From: Daphnia pulex | Taxonomy: Eukaryota; Arthropoda; Branchiopoda; Diplostraca; Daphniidae | Direction of reading: 5' to 3' | Assembly: GCF_021134715.1 (NCBI RefSeq) | Contig: NC_060024.1 | Location: forward strand, 6,944,001 to 7,008,000 | DNA: 64,000 nt | In this document: positions 20,548 to 31,060 of the stretch, piece after piece | How the letters are laid out: the number at the start of each line of letters is the position of its first letter | Numbering within the stretch: position 1 is the stretch's first letter | The notes under the pieces: generated by a model | Told to the model about the DNA's origin: nothing | The model's database searches: none | What the model saw: only the letters and a program-made list of their open reading frames with translations | Translations under genes and position numbers: made by a program

Positions 20548-23500
20548 TTTATGCATTGTATTTTCCAAAGGACTGGGAATAAACATATATACAATGATTT
20601 ATTTTAGTTGATTTTGAAGGGAAAAAGTTCGCGAGACGACGTGTCAACGCTACGTTAAAAAACCCTTAGTTTGAGGAAGAGGGAGGACTTGCGCCCTCTT
20701 CTGCTTCTTCTTCTTCGGGTTCGGGATCGCTTGCTTCGGTCTGGTATGCCAGATGTTTGGCTATGATTTGAGTTGTTCCTTGGATGGCCAGTAGTTTCAT
20801 CTTCTTCTTGAGGCTCTGCCATTTTCTACCCGAGAATCCCAGGGCAAGACATATCTCATCGTTGCTTGGGAGCCAGGACCCTAGTGAACCAACCACGAGA
20901 GGGAGTACCACACCAAGATGTTTGTACTTTTCAATTTTCCTTGCCTGTGCCTTCTCGAGTCCATCCGCGCTGCTGAGGGGAACCGTGACGTCGATGATGA
21001 TGGGAGGGTTGGTGGAAGTGACCACCAGGTCTGGTCTGAGTCCGGAGTTGTCCACGGCGAGGTTGACGGAGACGGTGTGGCCAAGTTTCTCCGTTTCTTC
21101 CGCCATCAGTCCTAAGATAGAATTATGACGATTAATAGAAAGAGCGGAGTTTACCTGGCACCCACAGACAACATGGTCTGTGGTTTCCAGCTTCGTACAA
21201 CCTAGTCGACAGGTTTTGACTGTCGACTTTGATCCTGGGCCACCTCGGACTGGCAGTATCCCTAGTCTCGCCTTGTGGAGAAAGTGCCATTCCTGGAAGG
21301 ACAGTGGCGTTCGGCATGATAAGAGACCTGCGTTCTCCTTGGCCATGTCAAGAGCTAATCCGGTTGCCGTCTTTCCTTGTTGAGCTGACAGGAGTCTGCT
21401 TGTCCACCTTTGCCTCATCGCGGTCCGGAGTCCTCTGACTGCCTTGATGGAGATTGTGGAGATGTCATCGGCGATAACTTTGCTGTACTCTTCGCCGGAT
21501 ACATCAATCCTTATCCTCTTCAAACAGCCCGAGGCCTTCCTTGCGCGGGTCCAAAGGTTCATCGATGCTCCTCCATGTCTGATTGCTCCAAGTCCCTTTT
21601 CCATGGAACCTGCCAAGTACTCGTTAATAGGAAGTGGAAAGGGGACCTCGTTCCTGCCGTATCCCAATTTGATGGTTTCTTCTAGTTGTGCCATTGCCAC
21701 TTCACTGACGTTCTTGTCTTTGCTATCTAGGAGTTGCAGTGCTCTTGCCAGGGTCCAAATGTCAGCCTCGTCTGTGAGGGGGAGAGCTCCAAGTCCTCCC
21801 ACGCGGCGATCTGAGTAGAAAAAAGCAGTGTTAGCGGACATAGGGACACAGGCTACCTTGCGAAGGAAATCTCTGCAGGCGACGTCCAGGTCGTAGAGGG
21901 ATCTTTTCTCGACTCTTCCCGATGCAAGGTGGTGGGAAAGTGATGGGAGTAGTACACTTCTGTACACTTCCAGCTTTTGCCAGGGAGCCAAACCGGAGTC
22001 GCCAATCTTTATCAAATTTCCGAGAAGTGACGTGGTGGGTCGGAAGGTTAGTCGTGAGCCTAGTGGAGTCCCTAGATAGTTTTCCTGTTCGTCCTCGGCT
22101 AGGGCCCTTATTTGGGAGTCTCCGAGTTTCAGTGGGTTATCTACAGAAGATTTGCCATTAATGAGTGTGAGTGACGTGCATTTGTTAGGATTAAATCTCA
22201 AGCCGAGTGAGGTTGCCGTGTTCTCGGTGGCATTGAGAGTTCCCTGGATTTCGCTGACTGAAGATCCTGCGATGGCAATGTCGTCTGCATAGGACGAAGT
22301 GGACACTCTTGACTGGTAGACTGCGAACCCGTTGTTGTTTGATTTTACTGTCCTGATGATCGGTTCTGCCGCCAGATTGAAGACGACGCTGCTTAATGGA
22401 TCTCCTTGTCGGACTCCGGCTGTTGGATGGATTTGAACTGAGTCTTGTCCGACGGCAAAGTCCATGATGTTGTTTGAGTAGATATCGGTCAGAATGCGGC
22501 GAAGTTCGTCTGGTATCGGGAGGCTTTCGAACAGGCTGTTCAGTATCGGATGAGGTATTGATCCGAATGCGTTGGTGAGATCGAGCCAAGCAATCACCAG
22601 CTTCCTTTTTGACTGTTTCGCCTGCTCGATCACCGTGTGGAGTATGTGGGTGTGCTCTTGGATACCCCTGACTCCTGGAAGGAATCCCTTTTGTTCTGGA
22701 GAAATCCATCCTAGTCTCGTGGCGGTGGCCATTATCCTGGACGATATTATACCCGAAAATATCTTGTACATGGTTGGTAGTAAGGATATTGGCCTGAAGT
22801 TTCCATAATCAGAGGGATCTCCTTTCTTGAAGATAGGGACGGTTCGAGATGTTTTCCAGCAGGCTGGGATACCCAGAGACCACACCGCCCGGTAAATGGT
22901 TGCTAGGAGCTCGCCATTACCGTCAAGAGACCGGAGGTGGCGATATTCAAGGCCATCCCTTCCTGGAGCAGTGTTAGCAGCTTTACCGAGTTTAAGCTTG
23001 ATTTCGCTAAGACTGGGGGGAGCTGAGAGTAGCCTGATGTCGTCATCGGTCGTCTGCTTCCAATCGCAGTGGTCGAATTGAGCACGGGCTGACTCCACTT
23101 GCTCCTGAGAAGGAGCTGGCTGACAGTAGGTTTCTTTCAAAAATGCAGTCGCTGTTTCTTTTGTTCCAGAGTATCCAGTTGATTCTTCTTCGAGAATTTT
23201 CCTGACAGCCCTGCGGGGATACAAAGAAAATAGACGTTGAATTTTGCTCTTTTGGTCGTTTTGGGTTTGTTTGGATCTTCTGATTCTTTGTTGCTGGCGG
23301 TTTTGGCTTCGCTTTCGGTGGGCGTCTGGTGGCTTCTTTGGAGGGGGCGGTCGTTTCTGAGAAGGGGTCGAGTCTTCCGGTGTGGCAGAAAGTTTTAGCC
23401 ACTCAGCACTGCACTTAGTGAGGGTGGAGTCGAGGCACTGTACCGTGTTGCAAGCCTCTATCCTAGCGCCCCAAACACTCCTAAACGCCTCTAGTGGACA

Positions 23501-24552
23501 CACCGCGTCTCCGGGAGCTACCAATCTACCAAGCTGGCTGGGAGATGAGGCTGGAGATTCATAAGAGGAATCATTGTTGTTGGAAGATTTTGATGAAGAC
23601 GGAGAATTGAAAGAGGAAATTGATGAGTCAAGAGATTCACTGTTTTCTGAGATTATGTTTGGAGTAGAAGGACTCGAGCGTTGAGTGGACAAGTCTTTGG
23701 AGGTGTTTGATGCAGAAGAAAAAGAAGAAGATGAAACTGGAGAAGCTGGAGAGGAAGAGGAGGGGACGGGTGAGGTCCCCTCTCCTTCTGTGTTGTTCGG
23801 AGTATTGCGTCTCGAAGCAACAGTGGCGGTGTGACAAGAGGTGGTTGACAGTTCAAGATTGATAATTCTGAAAAACTCTCTGTTGGAAATGTTAGGAGGG
23901 AGGGGGAGGAGGGGAACAGTTGGAGAATACGGTTTTGGCGTCTCTGTTAGATGTGTTTTGTAATGCGTTTTAATGAAGTATCCATCTCCATTTGCCTCGC
24001 ATTTCCTACATTGCCATCTGCGGACTGTAGTGAGACCATGTACTCTAAACAGATGATGTTCAATGGACTGGAAAGCGACTGTTCCCTCACCCTTTGTGTG
24101 CCACTTGCATAAGGGGCATCGGCATGGGCCACCTGGATACATGAGCGTGACTTCATTACCCATAATTGTGGTTCCTTCCACAGTGATGCTCTCATCAAGT
24201 GCACCACAACCTTTCTCATGCCTTCTAGCAATGACAACATCGCTGGTCTCGTGATCGCACGAATTGCATGTGTACATGGGAGCAACTCTCGCGTCATGTT
24301 TAGCGAACATGTGCCTGACCGAATCTTGGACTCGTGATCTTGACGAGTATTTTCCGATTTTACAGAGAGAGCACTTAATCGTATCGGGCACAGGCCAAGG
24401 TAAGTAAATAGTTCCATCACAAGCTTGGAACTCGAAGAAGTCCACAGCTGCCCCTGCCATTCCAGAAAGGGAGAACAAATCCAGACGGTCAGACGTCTGG
24501 ATCGGCTCAAGGTTGGGATGAGGGTGAGAGTCAACCCCCGCATTTGCTTGAC
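20548..24552 (-). mobile_element. Utopia-like retrotransposon, unit 3
   Basis: Same junctions. One difference seen: plus-strand T at 22511 instead of A (a CCT-to-CCA proline codon, silent). Confidence 0.93.
20666..24460 (-). CDS. Utopia-like ORF, unit 3
   Basis: Same protein as units 1 and 2. Its only visible nucleotide change (22511) is silent, in the Pro codon of the IPDEL segment after RT motif A. Confidence 0.95.
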   Translation of the reverse strand: MAGAAVDFFEFQACDGTIYLPWPVPDTIKCSLCKIGKYSSRSRVQDSVRHMFAKHDARVAPMYTCNSCDHETSDVVIARRHEKGCGALDESITVEGTTIMGNEVTLMYPGGPCRCPLCKWHTKGEGTVAFQSIEHHLFRVHGLTTVRRWQCRKCEANGDGYFIKTHYKTHLTETPKPYSPTVPLLPLPPNISNREFFRIINLELSTTSCHTATVASRRNTPNNTEGEGTSPVPSSSSPASPVSSSSFSSASNTSKDLSTQRSSPSTPNIISENSESLDSSISSFNSPSSSKSSNNNDSSYESPASSPSQLGRLVAPGDAVCPLEAFRSVWGARIEACNTVQCLDSTLTKCSAEWLKLSATPEDSTPSQKRPPPPKKPPDAHRKRSQNRQQQRIRRSKQTQNDQKSKIQRLFSLYPRRAVRKILEEESTGYSGTKETATAFLKETYCQPAPSQEQVESARAQFDHCDWKQTTDDDIRLLSAPPSLSEIKLKLGKAANTAPGRDGLEYRHLRSLDGNGELLATIYRAVWSLGIPACWKTSRTVPIFKKGDPSDYGNFRPISLLPTMYKIFSGIISSRIMATATRLGWISPEQKGFLPGVRGIQEHTHILHTVIEQAKQSKRKLVIAWLDLTNAFGSIPHPILNSLFESLPIPDELRRILTDIYSNNIMDFAVGQDSVQIHPTAGVRQGDPLSSVVFNLAAEPIIRTVKSNNNGFAVYQSRVSTSSYADDIAIAGSSVSEIQGTLNATENTATSLGLRFNPNKCTSLTLINGKSSVDNPLKLGDSQIRALAEDEQENYLGTPLGSRLTFRPTTSLLGNLIKIGDSGLAPWQKLEVYRSVLLPSLSHHLASGRVEKRSLYDLDVACRDFLRKVACVPMSANTAFFYSDRRVGGLGALPLTDEADIWTLARALQLLDSKDKNVSEVAMAQLEETIKLGYGRNEVPFPLPINEYLAGSMEKGLGAIRHGGASMNLWTRARKASGCLKRIRIDVSGEEYSKVIADDISTISIKAVRGLRTAMRQRWTSRLLSAQQGKTATGLALDMAKENAGLLSCRTPLSFQEWHFLHKARLGILPVRGGPGSKSTVKTCRLGCTKLETTDHVVCGCQVNSALSINRHNSILGLMAEETEKLGHTVSVNLAVDNSGLRPDLVVTSTNPPIIIDVTVPLSSADGLEKAQARKIEKYKHLGVVLPLVVGSLGSWLPSNDEICLALGFSGRKWQSLKKKMKLLAIQGTTQIIAKHLAYQTEASDPEPEEEEAEEGASPPSSSN

Positions 24553-24582
24553 TTGATCTTAGCCAAAAGGCCGAGAAGCGAT
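24553..24582 (-). pseudogene. U2 snRNA 5' part, unit 3
   Basis: Same 30-nt fragment and same 5' junction as unit 1. Confidence 0.95.
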
Positions 24583-25611
24583 AATGTTACAAGGATTACT
24601 GCCCAAAATAACCACTGAGGTTCAACACATTTCCGGTGGTGTACGAAGAATACTCATATCACTCAAAACATTCAAGAAATGCTATAAAATATTGAGTTGT
24701 TCATTTTTCCAGACGCGACCACTTGATGCTTATAAAGTTCATTTTCATTTGTTTTATTATGCTCATACTGTATTAAGGGAGATACAATTTACGCTGAAGG
24801 CGTTGCAAATTTTACTCTCGTTATCACACTAGGTCCTTTTTTTTCAGAATATGGCTTTGCCACGCCACCTGACGACAAAAGCTCTGAACGATAATTAATC
24901 ATGATTAAATAACAATAACTAAAAGAATGCAATACGATCATAAAGTCATGACACATCCTCAAATTGACCAACCTCACTTTCACAATTTATTTTGCCATAC
25001 AAGCAGATGATTTAAGGACACGAATACCTGGAATTATTATTAAGATTTATCTCTTTAGATTTTCAAGAATTTAAATTTGTTTTATCATCTCAACCACTCT
25101 GAACACGCTAGTTTCCTTCCGCTATTTCACATGGATTTAACGGAAACGGTCCTCAATGACTGTGTTTGATGCTGTCGAGACAGCTACACTCACAGCCTGT
25201 TTCACGCTCAGAAACCAGCGTCTTAACTCGTCATCGTGGGTTGAAAGGAGACAAGTTTCTGGTGGGAAACAAGTCAAGATATACTACAGAAATGATCCTG
25301 TGAAGTATGATCTTAAATGCAATGTTATTTTGCAGAACTCTAAATAAGGTTTGTACGATCAATGAGCTTTGGCGTAAATTACAGTGCATAGATCGATATT
25401 TCGGAATATTAAATTGAGATTTGCAATACTTGACGCACACAGTACATACATTGTCAGGTCTTGCATTTTGTTCATTTATTGAAACACCGAGAAGCTCTTT
25501 AATAGTTATAGAACAAGTGACGAGACCAATTTTGGACACAATAAAGAATCCGCGTGCTCATCAAATCAATTTATTACAGTAATGTATTATCGATTGAGAG
25601 CCCATTTATCA

Positions 25612-25909
25612 GCTGGGTGTTTGGCGTGCACCTATAATCCTGCTTCGGGGAGGCTTGGTAGAGTGGATGGCTTGAGTTTAGGAGCCCTGTTTCGTGATAC
25701 CGCATGTTGATCAGGTGCCCGCACTAAGCTTGACATCAGCATGGATCTGCTAGAGGAATCTAGTAGGTGCAGGTTAGCTAAGGAGGAGCGTAGTGGGTCA
25801 GGAGGGAAACCTAGCAGCCAAAAGTTCCCGTGTTCGGCAGTAGTGGGATCGTGCCAGTGAGTGGGCGTCATGCAACAGCCTCAACAAAATAGCCAAACCT
25901 CTATCTTTT
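25612..25909 (+). ncRNA. 7SL (SRP) RNA, unit 3
   Basis: Identical copy. Unit 4 has no 7SL because the array is cut at 30202. Confidence 0.95.
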
Positions 25910-26067
25910 TTTTTGTCGTTAAAACTACCGAGATCAAACAAACATGCGTTCTACAATATATGGTATCATTAATCAAAGTCCCAGCAATACCCTTTTCAAC
26001 TAATACCTAAAGAATACATTATATTCCATGTCTCATCTAACTTGGGGAGCAAAAATAAAATTACACC

Positions 26068-26187
26068 ATGCCAACAGCATCCCGTATTCCCAAGCGGTCA
26101 CCCATCCAAGTACTAACGGGACCCGACATAGCTTAACTTCCGGGAGCTGACGAGACCGGGTGAGTTCTATGTGGTATGGCCGTTGAC
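26068..26187 (-). rRNA. 5S rRNA, copy B, unit 3
   Basis: Intact 120-nt copy B with the standard base at the position that varies in unit 2. Confidence 0.96.
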
Positions 26188-26745
26188 ATCAATTCAGTCG
26201 CCATTACCCGACCATATTCGCCTCTAAATCTAGTTCTAATGCTTGCTTACTTTCTGTTCGAAATACACACCAACCTTAGCCAAACAAACGAGGACATATA
26301 AGTACATTTGTCAATGGACAACCGAATATAAAATTTGATAATATTTCCAAACGCCACTATTTTTGGCTAACTGTCATTTTTAATTTTCTCGTTCCGGGGA
26401 TGTCCGATCAATGAGCCAACAATCCAAGTGTCATAAGGCTAACGATTGCTTCCCTTACTTAGCTTGCGTTGCATAAGGATCTCAGAGTCAGAGAGATTAG
26501 ATAGAGCTGCCCGAAGAAACCACCAACGTACAAGCCTCTCGGCTGTGCCGTGCGCTTCGCGCACGGCGTTTCAAATATCTTTCAGCAACAAAGAGGTTGG
26601 AGGACGTCTAGTAGGCAATATCCAGTAAAAAATACGTTCCTTCCATTTTCAACTAATGCCAAAATAATACATTGTAGTCCATGTAGTATCACCCATCTTG
26701 GGAAGCACTTCAATTCAATTGGATTCACAAAAATAAAATAATTCC

Positions 26746-26865
26746 ATGCCAACAGCATCCCGTATTCCCAAGCGGTCACCCATCCAAGTACTAACGGGAC
26801 CCGACATAGCTTAACTTCCGGGAGCTGACGAGACCGGGTGAGTTCTATGTGGTATGGCCGTTGAC
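26746..26865 (-). rRNA. 5S rRNA, copy A, unit 4
   Basis: Intact 120-nt 5S. It is the last complete 5S of the array; to its right only fragments remain (30202-30241 and 31026-31060). Confidence 0.97.
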
Positions 26866-28310
26866 ATTAAACTAGACGCAATTACCCGACCATATTCGCC
26901 TCTAATCTATTACTTGTGCTTGAGATTTATCTTTTTGAAATACACACTAATCTTACCAAAACCACCGAAAAACTATCAGTTTGTCATTTTACAAATGTTG
27001 TCAGTATGTAGTAGTAGAATATCTTTGTTTCCGCATACAGACGTTTTTAATTTTTCATTTATTCAAAGTGCCCAATCAGAAGACCGGGCGTTAAAAAAAT
27101 AAGTCATATAGACTCATCAATGCTCCTAACCACGGAAATCTTTAGTAAAAGGCGAAAGATTTATCCGGGTATTGATTAGAAACCAGAGTAAATAACAGTG
27201 GTATGCCTTGTATTTATATTCATTTCAAAATTTTGAAGTGCGCTTGTAAGGTTTTTTTTCGAAACATGCGTTTACATATCAAAATCCTTGTGCAATTCTT
27301 TATCAATGGGTACAGTTATTTTAAAGTAAATATCATGTATAAAGCTCGTTAACATGTTTTTGAACGAAACAGTTGTGCGCAGTGTTATTTTTGAAAAAAA
27401 TGAACGATCTTTATGGTACAAGCCCAACACGTAGGTGGTGGGATCAGATGTTTACCCCGACATTCACCCTACAGCGGTTAACAATTTATTGAACTTCCCC
27501 TTTAAACATGGTGGAATCTTTTCACCTTGTCATTTGGAATCACCTTTTCAAATATTTTCCCCGTGTTCACAATGTTCCAACTGACTGATATTAATGGCCT
27601 TCAGCGAACGAATTAATCAGCCTTGTCTGACGTGCAATACCAACTAAATGGAAACAAAAATCACTTATACGATTTCACTTTCACCGTTTAATGTTATAAA
27701 CACACTATGCAACACTCCAATTTTTCTAACTGACTGTAATTTTTTTTTCTTGTACGCTGAAATGCTCCTGATGGAGCTATCAAAAATTGCCGACGACAAA
27801 GATTATTTCACTTCATCGTGGCGGGGTATTGGTTAAAGTTTTCAACTAGCAATAATCACACCTCGGGAGACCCTCATTGGTTATGATATTGCCACTGCGC
27901 AAAGCTAAATTATAATCAGAAAAGCAAGTCTACTTAAGCATTTGCTGAATTCGTTCTGCTTGGACGTGTTGGACCAACAATTTCGTTCAGAAATATTCAT
28001 TTAGATTACCCTAGGCAAATTTTAATTTCCATCTCCCATTGGACTAATACCAACAGGGGACAGTTCATTACATACATGAAATAATTTTTGTCTTAATATC
28101 GGGTCAAATACTTGAAATTCTGTAAATGTGTATTTTTCTTCCATACATTTCAACAACTTCCTGCACACACAAAAAAAGGGAGGGGGAATTTCAGGTTTTC
28201 ATTCCAAATTGTTTTTCACATTATGAACTATTGAAGTGAGCGAGCATTACTTTCCAACCAAACAAAATTTATAGTTAATCTGCGTGTTGACGTGAAAAAT
28301 CAGTTTTCAG

Positions 28311-28400
28311 TGCCGTGACCAGGATTCGAACCTGGGTTACTACGGATTCATATCTAGTAGGTACCACAACGTAGGGTCCTAACCACTAGACGATCACGGC
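28311..28400 (-). tRNA. tRNA-His (GTG) with insert, unit 4
   Basis: Identical copy in the truncated last unit; insert at 28346-28363. Confidence 0.85.
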
Positions 28401-28493
28401 CAATCCATTGGCCATGATGATTTATATTAAAGTAGCTAAACATGAATTTCATTACTTTGTTGTTTCTTCCCAGAAAGAAAATCTGATGCTTCG

Positions 28494-28567
28494 CGTATTC
28501 CCAAGCGGTCAACCCTACCGTTTACTAACGGGACCAGATTTAGTTCAACTTCCGGCAGATGACAAGA
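28494..28567 (-). pseudogene. 5S rRNA relic, unit 4
   Basis: Same decayed 5S copy in the truncated unit. Confidence 0.85.
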
Positions 28568-28592
28568 ATTTTTCTTACATTTATAGTGTGTT

Positions 28593-28756
28593 CAGGAAAC
28601 GGCGCGAACGCAGTCCCCCACTACCAAAAATTGTACTCCCGAGTTAATCACATTTGGATTAATCGCAAGGGTCAGCCCATCCTTAGTGCAATGGAAAGGC
28701 CTCGCCCTGGAGGAACCACCTTGGTGATCATGGTTGCCTCTGAGCCAGGTAAGTAT
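28593..28756 (-). ncRNA. U1 snRNA, unit 4 (one variant base)
   Basis: Differs from the others at 28597 (plus strand A, not G), turning CGTTCCCTG at the 3' end into CGTTTCCTG. The change is in the terminal stem, not in the splice-site or Sm regions, so function is probably kept. Confidence 0.95.
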
Positions 28757-29268
28757 GATTGTGGATGCTTTTTCACTTTGTTTAATACTTTGTATACAGC
28801 AGAACAATATTGACAAAGAGTGTTCAAGTATTTGACTGACGTTTAGAGAATACCACCCACTTTCTTTCATCGACTTGAATTACGAACTCGAGCAAAATAT
28901 AGTAAATAAAGCTCAGTATTTATTTCATGGTCTTGATCTTTGCAAATACTTTTCAAGAAACAAATTGCTTGTTTTTTTTCATTTGGTCGTCCAATTGGCA
29001 AATAAGAAAATAAGAAAATCGACTTTTCATATGAAAATACACGCATCTTCATATTTAAAAAAAAAACATCACATCGAAAGATGAACAGTACTAATTAGTT
29101 AACACAATCAAGTACGTATTTTTTTATGCTTTTCTTGATATTACGAAAAAAATACAATTAGAAAAAATTACAAACATGTCTACATGACAGTTTTGCAATT
29201 ATACATGGTCTTTTATTATACGGTGCTAAGACAATTTCTGTTTTATTCAATATGTTCTCCCTCATAGA

Positions 29269-29456
29269 GGGTGAGCCGATCCCGGAGGTACTGCAATACC
29301 GGGTCAACCCGTGGCGGGAGCAGTGCAAGCACTGTATTCCCACCGTATGCCAAAAATCAGTTTAATATTCTGGGGTCCATTTGAACCCGTATCAGATATT
29401 AAGCTGATAAGAACAGATACTACACTTTGATCTTAGCCAAAAGGCCGAGAAGCGAT
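29269..29456 (-). ncRNA. U2 snRNA, intact (unit 4)
   Basis: 188 nt, full length. The 5' end is ATCGCTTCTCGGCCTTTTGG. The branch-point recognition sequence GTAGTA lies in AAAGTGTAGTATCTG, and the Sm site TGATTTTTGG and 3' stem-loops III/IV are present, ending CGGCTCACCC. This is the only uninterrupted U2 gene in the window and shows the empty target site for the three interrupted copies. U2 pairs with the intron branch point in the spliceosome. Confidence 0.97.
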
Positions 29457-30201
29457 AATGTTACAAGGATTACTGCCCAAAATAACCACTGAGGTTCAAC
29501 ACATTTCCGGTGGTGTACGAAGAATACTCATATCACTCAAAACATTCAAGAAATGCTATAAAATATTGAGTTGTTCATTTTTCCAGACGCGACCACTTGA
29601 TGCTTATAAAGTTCATTTTCATTTGTTTTATTATGCTCATACTGTATTAAGGGAGATACAATTTACGCTGAAGGCGTTGCAAATTTTACTCTCGTTATCA
29701 CACTAGGTCCTTTTTTTTCAGAATATGGCTTTGCCACGCCACCTGACGACAAAAGCTCTGAACGATAATTAATCATGATTAAATAACAATAACTAAAAGA
29801 ATGCAATACGATCATAAAGTCATGACACATCCTCAAATTGACCAACCTCACTTTCACAATTTATTTTGCCATACAAGCAGATGATTTAAGGACACGAATA
29901 CCTGGAATTATTATTAAGATTTATCTCTTTAGATTTTCAAGAATTTAAATTTGTTTTATCATCTCAACCACTCTGAACACGCTAGTTTCCTTCCGCTATT
30001 TCACATGGATTTAACGGAAACGGTCCTCAATGACTGTGTTTGATGCTGTCGAGACAGCTACACTCACAGCCTGTTTCACGCTCAGAAACCAGCGTCTTAA
30101 CTCGTCATCGTGGGTTGAAAGGAGACAAGTTTCTGGTGGGAAACAAGTCAAGATATACTACAGAAATGATCCTGTGAAGTATGATCTTAAATGCAATGTT
30201 A

Positions 30202-30241
30202 TGAGGAGACCGGTTGAGTTCTATGTGGTATGACCGTTGAC
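30202..30241 (-). pseudogene. 5S rRNA 5' fragment at array edge
   Basis: About 40 nt matching the 5' third of 5S with several changes (minus strand GTCAACGGTCATACCACATA), joined directly to the truncated unit 4. The flank to its right matches first copy B and then copy A upstream sequence, so this is a recombinant 5S remnant. Confidence 0.85.
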
Positions 30242-30597
30242 ATCAATTCAGTCGCCATTACCCGACCATAATCGCCTTTAAATCTATTACTGGTGCTTGA
30301 GATCTATCTTTTTGAAATACACGCTAATCTTACCAAAACAGTCCATATCAACCTTGCATGGATATTGTAGAGCCAGAGCTGTGTGCAGATGCAACCGACG
30401 TAATAGCCTCGTAGAGCGTAGTAGCCTCTCGGCAGTGTGTCATAAGGCTAACGATTGCTTCCCTTACTTAGCTTGCATTGAATAAGAATCTCAGAGCCTT
30501 TGTCAGATTCTTCGTGCATGGCTCATCTAAGAGCTGTCTTTTTTCTTAGGATCTTGTATAGGTATTTCTGAGGCTGCCCGAAGAAACCGCCAACGTA
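30242..30597. other. Degenerate array-edge sequence (5S flank hybrid)
   Basis: A diverged mosaic of 5S A and 5S B flanks, including the segment CTAACGATTGCTTCCC that also occurs in the unit at about 8699. No gene seen. Confidence 0.7.
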
Positions 30598-30807
30598 CAG
30601 TATCTTCCATAAAAATCCGAACACCTTTGCCTCCTTCATTATTTTTAAAAAATATTTCGGCTTTTTTTTCTTAATTCTAATAAATGAACTTTGTAAAATA
30701 ATTAATTCTACACATAATATAAAGTCTTGAAAGTTAAAAAAAAGAAAATACATTAAACTGGGCTGTTTGAAAAAAAAATGGCGTTCGGATTTTTATGGAA
30801 GATACTG
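30598..30807. mobile_element. MITE, Tc1/mariner type (210 bp)
   Basis: Terminal inverted repeats of 28 bp with one mismatch (outer 20: CAGTATCTTCCATAAAAATC), flanked by a TA duplication (30596-30597 and 30808-30809). The array units give the empty site: CCAACGTACAAGCC without the insert. AT-rich interior with no coding capacity. TA target and CAGT ends point to mobilisation by a Tc1/mariner transposase. Confidence 0.92.
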
Positions 30808-31025
30808 TACAAGCCTCTCGGCTGTGCCGTGCGCTTCGCGCACGGCGTTTCAAATATCTTTCAGCAACAAAGGGGCTTTGAGGACGTCTAGTAGACAATA
30901 TCCAGTAAAAAATACGTTCCTTCCATTTTCAACTAATGCCAAAATAATACATTGTAGTCCATGTAGTATCACCCATCTTGGAAAGCACTTCAATTCAATT
31001 GGATTCACAAAAATAAAATAATTCC

Positions 31026-31060
31026 ATGCCAACAGGATCCCGTATTCCCAAGCGGTCACC
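31026..31060 (-). pseudogene. 5S rRNA 3' fragment at array edge
   Basis: The last 35 nt of 5S with one change (AACAGGATCC for AACAGCATCC), preceded by nearly complete copy-A 3' flank. After 31060 all similarity to the unit stops: this is the outer limit of the array. Confidence 0.88.

Larger units (their letters stand above)
1..30202. repeat. Tandem array of an 8,871-bp compound RNA-gene unit
   Basis: Base 1 corresponds to bases 8872, 17743 and 26614, so the period is 8,871 bp. Three periods are complete in length (1-8871, 8872-17742, 17743-26613). A fourth (26614-30202) lacks the retrotransposon and stops after the U2 upstream region. Each full unit holds in order: 5S (A), tRNA-His, 5S relic, U1, U2 split by a retrotransposon, 7SL, 5S (B). 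Single-base differences I could see are at 17224 (5S B of unit 2), 22511 (retrotransposon ORF of unit 3, silent) and 28597 (U1 3' stem of unit 4). Such near-identity means very recent duplication or ongoing homogenisation. The array continues beyond the left edge. Copy number in the true genome may differ from that assembled here. Confidence 0.97.

Noticed and set aside
22191-22709. 172-codon minus frame in the unit 3 retrotransposon
   Set aside because: A shadow frame made longer than in units 1 and 2 only by the silent change at 22511.
1-30202. CRISPR array or other short-spacer repeat system
   Set aside because: Long-period gene-bearing repeat in eukaryotic DNA; no short repeats with regular spacers.
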